Assembly: GCA_009784985.1 (NCBI GenBank)
Contig: WQXF01000005.1
Coordinates: forward strand, 1-48,059
DNA length: 48,059 nucleotides
Origin: Clostridia bacterium
GTDB lineage: Bacteria > Bacillota > Clostridia > Christensenellales > Aristaeellaceae
Direction of reading: 5' to 3'
Each line of letters begins with the position of its first letter. Position 1 is the stretch's first letter. The translations under genes were made by a program, and so were the position numbers. The notes below the pieces were generated by a model. That model did not search any database, had not been told where the DNA came from, and saw only the letters and a list, made by a program, of their open reading frames with translations. Shown here piece after piece: positions 42,425 to 48,059 of this stretch.

Positions 42425-43492
42425 ATGCAAAAGATCAAAATACAAACATCCGCCACACAAAAGGCCAAACCAACCAGCGCTGGGGAGCTGGGATTCGGCA
42501 AGTTGTTTACCGACCACATGCTGGTGATGGACTATGCGCCCGGCCAGGGTTGGGGCGATATACACGTAATGCCCTACGCCCCCTTTGCGATGGATCCGGG
42601 TTGCATTGTGCTGCACTACGCACAAACCATATTCGAGGGGCTCAAGTGTTATCGGCGGGCCGACGGCGCGCTGCAACTGTTCCGCCCGCGGGACAATTTT
42701 ACGCGCATGAACGTATCGGCGCGCCGCATGTGCATGCCCGAAATCGATGTGGAGCTTGTGTTGGAGGCCCTTAAGGCGCTGCTGCAGCTGGACGGGGATT
42801 GGGTGCCCTCCTGGCCCGGCACCTCGCTGTACATCCGCCCCACCATGATCGGCACCGATACGTCGCTGAGCGTACAGGCCTCGGGCGCGTACCGTTTCTT
42901 TATCATTTTGTCCCCATCCGGCCCGTACTACGCCAGCGGCCTTGCGCCGGTCAACATCTATGTAGAAGATGAATACGTGCGCGCCGTAGTGGGTGGCGTG
43001 GGTTTTGCCAAAACAGGCGGGAACTACGCGGCTTCTGTGCTGGCAGGCAGGGTGGCCGCAGAAAAGGGCTTTGCTCAAGTGCTGTGGCTGGATGGCAAAG
43101 AGAACCGCTACGTAGAAGAAATAGGCGCTATGAACATGTTTTTTTTGATGCGGGAAGGGTTGGTGACCCCGCCGCTGAACGGTTCGATATTGGGCGGCAT
43201 CACCCGCGATAGCATCATGGCCCTAGCTGCGGGCATGGGCCATCCGGTGATCGAGCGCCGACTGGCCATCGACGAAGTATTTGACGCTGCCGAACGAGGC
43301 GATGTGCTAGAAGCTTTTGGCACGGGCACAGCGGCGGTGGTATCGCCGGTAGGGGTGCTGCGCTGGGGCGACCGCCAGGTTACCCTGTCCGGCGGGCGCA
43401 TTGGCGTGCTCACCCAGCGCCTGTACGATACCCTTACCGGCATTCAACTGGGCAGGTTACCCGATACCCACGGGTGGGTGGAGGTTGTGTAG
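42425..43492 (+). CDS. ilvE: Branched-chain amino acid aminotransferase
   Basis: The 355-residue fold-type IV PLP enzyme transfers the amino group between glutamate and Leu, Ile or Val 2-oxo acids. The PLP Schiff-base Lys196 is in FAKTGGNYAAS, followed by EEIGAMNMFF with the conserved Glu, and the phosphate-binding GTGTAAVVSPVG near residue 300. Length and motifs (QTIFEGLKCYR near residue 64) fit the long bacterial/mitochondrial BCAT group. It stands alone with its own strong promoter, with a dispersed repeat upstream and an unrelated gene downstream. No leader regulation is seen. Confidence 0.93.
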   Translation: MQKIKIQTSATQKAKPTSAGELGFGKLFTDHMLVMDYAPGQGWGDIHVMPYAPFAMDPGCIVLHYAQTIFEGLKCYRRADGALQLFRPRDNFTRMNVSARRMCMPEIDVELVLEALKALLQLDGDWVPSWPGTSLYIRPTMIGTDTSLSVQASGAYRFFIILSPSGPYYASGLAPVNIYVEDEYVRAVVGGVGFAKTGGNYAASVLAGRVAAEKGFAQVLWLDGKENRYVEEIGAMNMFFLMREGLVTPPLNGSILGGITRDSIMALAAGMGHPVIERRLAIDEVFDAAERGDVLEAFGTGTAAVVSPVGVLRWGDRQVTLSGGRIGVLTQRLYDTLTGIQLGRLPDTHGWVEVV

Positions 43493-43514
43493 ATAATCAA
43501 AGCGAGGTGGAATC

Positions 43515-44567
43515 TTGTTTCGCACGCAAGGGACTGGGAACACCGATTGGAGCGGGCGCACGCTGAGTGCCTTGCGCGCCCGGCGATGGGAGGAGCGGGT
43601 GGCGCCACTTTGCGAGGTTCGCAACGGAGCGCTCTTGGGCTTAAGCCCCCAGGAGCTTCGCTCCCGGATCGAGGGGGGCTGGCAGGCAATTCCCCGCAAG
43701 ACAGCCCGCGCCCAGCAACAGCAGGAAGCCCTGCGTGTGTTGCTGGAGGCCCTGCCCAGGCAGGTCGATTGCCTCTCCATACCGGAACACTCCCTGCTGG
43801 AACGCCTGCTGATACAATGCGGATGCGCGGAGCTGGAGGAGTTGGAAGAGCTGGAAGCAGCCTGGGCTCTGCGGCATCGGCTGTGGGTGGATGTAGGATA
43901 TTTGCAAGGGCGCGTTGTTGCGCGCTTAGATAGCCGCTTGGCCCAACCGCTGCGGGAAGCCATGGACCGGCCTGCCCACAACGCGGTGCGCATGCGCCTG
44001 TTTTCGGTGCACGCTACCCTTAGCGGGCTGTTGTACATCGCCGGTGCGCTGGACGATGGCGCGCCCCAGCGCCTGTTTATGGAGCAGGTGCTCCAGGCCG
44101 ATCCCCAAGACGAGGAGGCTTCCCATCTGGCTCGCCAATACCTGTGGGCTGCCTACGATTGTTTGGATTATCCCCAGGGCGTGCTGCTGGTCCACCCTGC
44201 CCTGGCCGACCCCTCCCACTTCGTTTGCGGCTGGAGCCTACCGCCGGAAGCGCCTATATTGGACGCTGCTATGTTGCTGGGGGGCATGGAAGGCGTGCTG
44301 CCTGTAGAGAAACCGCTGGACGCGGCCCTAACCAGCCTGCTAAAGAACGCGCTGCGGCCCAGCGAGGATGTGGCCCTTTGCGTGCAAGAGCTGCGCTTGC
44401 TGGCCAAGCAAGGGGCACCGTTGGAAGCGCTGCATCATGTGCTGGCCCCCAACCTTTGTGTACTGGAAACCCCGGGCATCCGCCACGCGGTTCGCGCCCT
44501 ATGGCAGGGCGTGCCCCGTTGGGAAGCATGCAGCGTTCCCACCACCGTCCATCAGGCGGTGCAATAA
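43515..44567 (+). CDS. Hypothetical protein, leucine-rich helical, 350 aa
   Basis: The 350-residue soluble protein starts at TTG 43515 after GCGAGGTGG. It is rich in Leu, Ala, Glu and Arg, with many short helices (LSALRARRWEERVAPL, LLERLLIQCGCAELEELEELEAA, LLKNALRPSEDVALCVQELRLLAKQ) and looks like an alpha-solenoid. No catalytic motif is visible. It follows ilvE by 22 bases and precedes the RluA gene by three, so it is probably co-transcribed with both. No family is recognised. Confidence 0.6.
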   Translation: MFRTQGTGNTDWSGRTLSALRARRWEERVAPLCEVRNGALLGLSPQELRSRIEGGWQAIPRKTARAQQQQEALRVLLEALPRQVDCLSIPEHSLLERLLIQCGCAELEELEELEAAWALRHRLWVDVGYLQGRVVARLDSRLAQPLREAMDRPAHNAVRMRLFSVHATLSGLLYIAGALDDGAPQRLFMEQVLQADPQDEEASHLARQYLWAAYDCLDYPQGVLLVHPALADPSHFVCGWSLPPEAPILDAAMLLGGMEGVLPVEKPLDAALTSLLKNALRPSEDVALCVQELRLLAKQGAPLEALHHVLAPNLCVLETPGIRHAVRALWQGVPRWEACSVPTTVHQAVQ

Positions 44568-44570
44568 GGT

Positions 44571-45434
44571 ATGCGCCTTTTTGTGCCCCCTCATCAGCCG
44601 CCCGTGGAACTGCGCACGTACCTGGCCCAGGCGCTGCCCGATGTGCCCGGATGGGCCCTTCGTTGGATATTGGCCAACAAGCAGGTAAAACGAAACGGGA
44701 TGCGCCTGGATGCGTGGGACTTGGTGCACAGTAGCGATGAGCTGACAGTGTATCTGCCCAAAGAACTGGTGGGCAAAGCAATGACCCCACCGGAGATTCA
44801 AACCGTGTACGAGGATGAACGAATCTGGCTGGTCAACAAACCCCAGGGCATCGCATCGCAAGGGGTTGACGATCCCCGTGGGGAACCCGGCGTACTGGAG
44901 CATCTGCAAGAGCGGTCCAATGCCCGCTGGCTGGCGGTGTGCCATCGGCTGGATCACCAAACCGGCGGCCTGCTGCTGCTGGCCAAAGATTCGGAAACGG
45001 AGGGGTTGCTGCGCCAGGCCTTTGCTCATCAAAACGTGGAAAAGTTGTACACCTGCCTCACCGTAGGCACGCCGGAACCCAAACAAGCCGAGCTTTTTGC
45101 CTTCCTGTGTAAGGACGCAAAAGCGGCCCGTGTCACGGTGCGGGATACACCTTTTGCCGGTGCGCTGCCCATCCGCACCAACTACCGGGTGGTGGAACCC
45201 GGCTCCATTGCGCGGGTAGAGGCGGGGCTAATCACCGGCCGCACCCATCAGATTCGTGCACATCTGGCTTTTATCGGCCATCCCATATTGGGCGATGACA
45301 AGTACGGCGACCGTGGGGCCAACCGGGCCCATGGCGCGCGCGCGCAACGCCTGTGGGCTACTGGATTAACGCTGCATGGCAGCATGTTGGGTGATTTGGA
45401 TGGGCGGAGTTTTTGGGTGAAAGCGCCGTTTTAG
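44571..45434 (+). CDS. RluA-family RNA pseudouridine synthase
   Basis: The 287-residue enzyme isomerises uridine to pseudouridine in rRNA or tRNA. An S4-like domain (about residues 15-65, LRTYLAQALPDVPGWAL) precedes the catalytic domain with HRLDHQTGGLLLLAK, in which Asp128 is the nucleophile, and the later GRTHQIRAHLAFIGHPILGD segment. The usual Lys/Thr of HRLDKDTSG are replaced by His and Gln/Gly, a mild variant. It begins three bases after the preceding stop. Which RNA position it modifies cannot be told. Confidence 0.9.
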   Translation: MRLFVPPHQPPVELRTYLAQALPDVPGWALRWILANKQVKRNGMRLDAWDLVHSSDELTVYLPKELVGKAMTPPEIQTVYEDERIWLVNKPQGIASQGVDDPRGEPGVLEHLQERSNARWLAVCHRLDHQTGGLLLLAKDSETEGLLRQAFAHQNVEKLYTCLTVGTPEPKQAELFAFLCKDAKAARVTVRDTPFAGALPIRTNYRVVEPGSIARVEAGLITGRTHQIRAHLAFIGHPILGDDKYGDRGANRAHGARAQRLWATGLTLHGSMLGDLDGRSFWVKAPF

Positions 45435-45461
45435 GGTATAGCCATTATTCTCCCTTTGTGA

Positions 45462-46284
45462 TACACTGGCATCGTCCAATGGGATTTCTAGGATGTTGCC
45501 GCAGGTGCGCATGTTGAAGAATGGGGGCGATAACAACATGGAGCTACTATTGATTGTTCACAAGGAAACCGAAGAGCAATACCGTATCATTGGGCTGTTG
45601 GAAAGAAAATATGCTCATGCAGTCGGCGCAAGGCACGTTTCTGTGGTGATTGTTCCCTACATTAGCAATGGAATAAATAATAAAGGGAAGTGGCTGGTCC
45701 ATAACCGATACCCCAAACAGTGCGCAAGGGGGGAAATATCTCCGCAGAATCCAGAGTGGAATTTGTTTGGCGGGCACTGCAACCCTAGCAAACCTGTTTC
45801 AGAGTATTTTGACAAATTGCTTGATTTTGATGATGTTTGGGCAACTGTATTCGATGAGTTACAAGATGAGCTTTTGATAAAAAACCCCTCAGAAGGAATG
45901 GCCGAAAAAAAATTGGAGATTTGGGAAAAGGGCAAGATCATTGGCAAAACAAAGGCAACGCCATATCCCTTTGATAAAGATCGGTTAACTTTTGTGGGCG
46001 TTGCGGCATTTGCAGACAATAGCAACGTAGAGTATACGTATTATTTTGCCTTGGCTATAGATGAAGATGTTGTTCCTTTGCTTACAGCCGCGGATGATTA
46101 TGAAGACAAAAAAAGCAAGGAAAAGAACCTTGTTGAATTGCCAATAAACTATTTTGCGGAAAGCGAGTTGCGCGCTAAGTATATAAAGAACGATAAGGAA
46201 GTCTGCGATGCCATTACCCGGCTTTGGTTGGATGAGAATAGCGCTGTTTTGCATAAACTGCGTGCCGTTTGCTCCGGGAATTGA
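45462..46284 (+). promoter_or_regulatory. Extended -10 shared with the next operon
   Basis: TTTGTGATACACT ending at 45467 precedes the Nudix-like gene. The same TTTGTGATACACT with a following CATC occurs at 46367-46379, before the 50-residue gene. The copy here has no good -35. The shared extended -10 suggests the two genes are under the same kind of promoter. Confidence 0.45.
45538..46284 (+). CDS. Nudix-like domain protein, degenerate Nudix box
   Basis: The 248-residue protein has a segment WNLFGGHCNPSKPVSEYF followed by ATVFDELQDELLI. This resembles a Nudix box, where the family has G-x5-E-x7-REUxEExGU: GGH and ELxxEL are kept, but the arginine is replaced and spacing is wider. If it folds as Nudix it may bind rather than hydrolyse nucleotides. 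The first ATGs at 45493 and 45511 are possible, but the ATG at 45538, seven bases after GGGGGCG, starts the conserved-looking MELLLIVHKE. The gene is AT-rich against its neighbours and may be acquired. Confidence 0.55.
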   Translation: MELLLIVHKETEEQYRIIGLLERKYAHAVGARHVSVVIVPYISNGINNKGKWLVHNRYPKQCARGEISPQNPEWNLFGGHCNPSKPVSEYFDKLLDFDDVWATVFDELQDELLIKNPSEGMAEKKLEIWEKGKIIGKTKATPYPFDKDRLTFVGVAAFADNSNVEYTYYFALAIDEDVVPLLTAADDYEDKKSKEKNLVELPINYFAESELRAKYIKNDKEVCDAITRLWLDENSAVLHKLRAVCSGN

Positions 46285-46350
46285 AACCACGAGGTATTTT
46301 TATGTGCCCTAGATAAAAGCAGTTGCGCCATTTTTACGTTTTGGCATTTG

Positions 46351-46379
46351 TTGTGTTTGCCCCCTTTTTGTGATACACT
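46351..46379 (+). promoter_or_regulatory. Promoter of the 50-residue gene and HAD phosphatase gene
   Basis: TTGTGT (46351-46356) and TACACT (46374-46379), with TG-A before the -10, are 17 bp apart. GAAGGGGG follows before the start at 46403. Confidence 0.55.
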
Positions 46380-46402
46380 AACATCACTGAAGGGGGTATG
46401 TT

Positions 46403-46555
46403 ATGACCGAAATGGTGTTGAATACAAGCAAGATGGATAGTAGCTGCCCTCTCCTCGGAATGTTTATAGATGGTAAAATTTCTGTGGACAAATTCATTGC
46501 CAGTAAGCAAGCTGAAAAGGAACTGGAAGAAATACCATTAGGGAGCAACAAATGA
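46403..46555 (+). CDS. Small protein (50 aa) overlapping the HAD phosphatase gene
   Basis: A 50-residue protein starts at ATG 46403, six bases after GAAGGGGG, and ends in a TGA that shares ATGA with the ATG of the next gene. It reads MTEMVLNTSKMDSSC then GMFIDGKISVDKFIASK and ends with a Glu/Lys-rich helix. This tight overlap and a good ribosome binding site make it a real gene. The function is unknown. It may only serve to couple translation of the phosphatase. Confidence 0.6.
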   Translation: MTEMVLNTSKMDSSCPLLGMFIDGKISVDKFIASKQAEKELEEIPLGSNK

Positions 46556-47385
46556 AAATCGACCTCATCGCCATCGATATGGACGGGACCCTGCTGAATC
46601 CGGATTCCAGAATCTCCGCAAAGGATGCCCAAGCGTTGCGCGATGCCACGCAGGCGGGCGTCACAGTGGCCATCTGCTCGGGCCGCATGCCCGAAGACAT
46701 CGATCACCATGCGGCGGAAGCCGGGCTGGATTGCTGGGTGTGCGGCGGCAACGGCTGCCGGGTGTACGACGCCCCCTATGGCAAGCTGATGGAAGAACAC
46801 AAGCTGGATACCCAATCAGCGCTAGCCTGCATCGAACTCCTAGAACAATACGAAGGGCGCGGGCTGGTGCTCCACGCAGGCGTGGGCCCGGATGTTGCGC
46901 TTTCGCGCGTACCCGAAGACGAGTGGTATACCCAATGGCTGGAAAAACGGGAGCGCCGGGGCCGTTCGCCGGTTCGTTTCGGCATGGCCGCGCTGCGTGA
47001 GGCGGCTGCATTGGGCATCCACAACATGCTAATCTCTTTTGAAGGGGACGACGAAAACAACGGCGCCCTCAACGAGGCCGCCGCCCGATTCCGCACCTTG
47101 CCCGGCGTGTACATCACCAGCTCGTGGGAATATAACTTTGAGGTTCTGCCCACCGGGGTCAATAAGGGCACGGCCCTGGCCAAACTGGCGGCCCGGCTAG
47201 GCATCCCCCGTGAGCGCGTGATGGCCATTGGCGATCAAGAGAACGACCGGGAGATGCTGCTGTGGGCAGGCTACGGCGTAGCGATGGGCAACGCCACGCC
47301 TGAAATCAAAGCAATCAGCCGCTTTGTAACAAGCGACAATGCCCACTATGGCGTGGCGGAAGCGGTAAGGCGAGTGAACAAGTAA
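46552..47385 (+). CDS. HAD-superfamily phosphatase (Cof type)
   Basis: The 277-residue protein is a sugar- or nucleotide-phosphate phosphatase of the HAD IIB/Cof group. Motif I is AIDMDGTLLN with nucleophile Asp9 and Asp11. Motif II is the Ser in AICSGRMPED, motif III is VNKGTALAKL (the Lys), and motif IV is AIGDQENDREML. A cap domain sits between motifs II and III. The ATG overlaps the preceding small gene by four bases. The stop codon lies in copy 2 of the dispersed repeat. The substrate is not defined. Confidence 0.9.
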   Translation: MKIDLIAIDMDGTLLNPDSRISAKDAQALRDATQAGVTVAICSGRMPEDIDHHAAEAGLDCWVCGGNGCRVYDAPYGKLMEEHKLDTQSALACIELLEQYEGRGLVLHAGVGPDVALSRVPEDEWYTQWLEKRERRGRSPVRFGMAALREAAALGIHNMLISFEGDDENNGALNEAAARFRTLPGVYITSSWEYNFEVLPTGVNKGTALAKLAARLGIPRERVMAIGDQENDREMLLWAGYGVAMGNATPEIKAISRFVTSDNAHYGVAEAVRRVNK

Positions 47386-47475
47386 CAGTGAACAGTGAAC
47401 AATAAGCTGCGGCATAGCTGTTTGGCTGCATCGTAGCCTATTGTTCACTGTCCACTGTTACTTGTTCACTACTCA
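47377..47475. repeat. Dispersed hairpin repeat, copy 2
   Basis: This copy shares the first 38 bases and the 16-base GCCTATTGTTCACTGT with copy 1. The central stretch differs but can still fold. It contains the TAA stop of the HAD gene and reaches the TGA of the opposite metallophosphoesterase gene. Confidence 0.85.
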
Positions 47476-48059
47476 CTCACTAGGTAAAGAGGACGTCAAC
47501 TGCAACAACGTAACCCTGGGTGAGTTAAACAGGCGGATGGGTACGCTGTATGCGCTGGAAACACCCAGGCCGGGGCTGATGTGCTGGGCGATGCTCGACA
47601 CCTGTGAAAGACCCTGAACGCGGCGGTTTCCGGGGAACCAGCCGCTGCGGGGCAAATCGTCTCCCGGCACGTACACCGGGCCCACAAAGGGCAGGCGCAC
47701 CTGGCCTCCGTTGTAGTGCCCAGCCAACACCAAATCCACCCGCACGTAGGCCGATCCTGCGGCATTGGCGCCATCGGCATTTTGCAAGGTGCGAATAAAG
47801 TCCGGGCGCAACGGCGTATGCACCAATGCCACGCTCAGGTCGCCGGGCTGTATGCCCACCTCATCCTCTTTCGGATAGTAGGCCTTCCGGGTACGCTCCA
47901 GTATGTCCAGCTGGTAATCAATCAGGCGTAACCGTGCCCTGATGCCCGGCGAGTTTGCGTTTCCGCTGGCCTTGTCTTCAGCCTCTTGGCTTTCATATTG
48001 GGCCTTCGCATTGTCCAAGTCCAAACCAAGCAAGGAGCCGGGCTTAATCCAAAGCGACC
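47473..48059 (-). CDS. Metallophosphoesterase C-terminal half (partial, N-terminus outside window)
   Basis: The visible 195 residues match the C-terminal half of YkuE-like calcineurin-type phosphoesterases: VALVHTP, then VLAGHYNGGQVRLPFVGPVYVP and GNRRVQGLSQVSSIAQHISPGLG. The family's metal motif is GHTHGGQ. Here the second His is Asn (GHYN), so metal binding or activity may be altered. The frame is open to the right edge of the window, so the N-terminal signal or membrane segment and the first metal motifs are outside. The gene is convergent with the HAD gene, with copy 2 of the dispersed repeat between the two. Confidence 0.78.
   Translation of the reverse strand, partial: SLWIKPGSLLGLDLDNAKAQYESQEAEDKASGNANSPGIRARLRLIDYQLDILERTRKAYYPKEDEVGIQPGDLSVALVHTPLRPDFIRTLQNADGANAAGSAYVRVDLVLAGHYNGGQVRLPFVGPVYVPGDDLPRSGWFPGNRRVQGLSQVSSIAQHISPGLGVSSAYSVPIRLFNSPRVTLLQLTSSLPSE

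Overview
The window looks like a chromosomal segment of a moderately GC-rich Bacillota bacterium, probably an anaerobic member of the Clostridia. The signs are strong AGGAGG ribosome binding sites, frequent GTG and TTG starts, sigma-A type promoters, the maf-mreBCD-PBP2-minD-rodA order, and an inserted element of clostridial type. The assignment is an inference from gene content; no rRNA or marker gene here fixes the taxon.

Layout. (1) 1-5286: the end of a molybdenum hydroxylase operon (molybdopterin subunit, then a FAD subunit cut by the window edge), a divergent SIS-domain sugar-phosphate protein, and a convergent metal-dependent amidohydrolase. The amidohydrolase promoter is covered by a perfect 15-bp inverted repeat. 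(2) 5353-15301: a surface-protein operon of a collagen-like (G-X-Y) protein followed by a glycine-rich protein. The collagen-like gene is split by an 8,056-bp integrative mobilizable element at 7037-15092. The element carries a large serine recombinase with a coupled 47-aa protein, a VirD4-type coupling protein, a coiled-coil protein, an unknown protein, a small resolvase, a MOBQ relaxase, an IncQ-like oriT with an array of hairpins, and a DUF3847-like protein. A CCC triplet is shared by both junctions. Excising one copy restores the collagen reading frame exactly (315 codons). (3) 15508-22717: a secreted transglutaminase-like protein convergent with a 2104-residue secreted protein built on 11 repeats of about 95 residues. 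(4) 23164-33605: a cell-shape cluster: a zinc-ribbon protein, a small membrane protein, maf, mreB, two tandem mreC paralogues, mreD, a long class B PBP, minD without minC, and rodA. The second mreC is cut by an in-frame TAG, and a homologous C-terminal tail continues after it. (5) 33690-36952: a small secreted protein, a subtilisin-like protease without a signal peptide, and an AT-rich unknown protein. (6) 37091-40026: tRNA-Pro(CGG) and tRNA-Thr(CGT), a D,D-carboxypeptidase driven by a promoter whose -35 box overlaps that of the tRNA operon, and a two-gene chromate-type transporter. (7) 40224-48059: a zinc-ribbon/TPR/chitobiase-C-like membrane protein, a branched-chain aminotransferase, an unknown protein, an RluA-type pseudouridine synthase, a Nudix-like protein, a 50-aa protein coupled to a HAD phosphatase, and the C-terminal half of a metallophosphoesterase. 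A hairpin-forming repeat occurs twice here, each time beginning at the stop codon of the gene before it.

How it fits together. The core of the window is envelope biology: the elongasome (MreB/C/D, PBP2, RodA), a carboxypeptidase that trims its product, and several large secreted or surface proteins. The strongest unusual features are the scarless intragenic insertion of the mobilizable element into G-X-Y repeat DNA, the oriT with its tandem mini-hairpins, the duplicated mreC with an amber-separated tail, and the mosaic order of repeat types in the giant protein.
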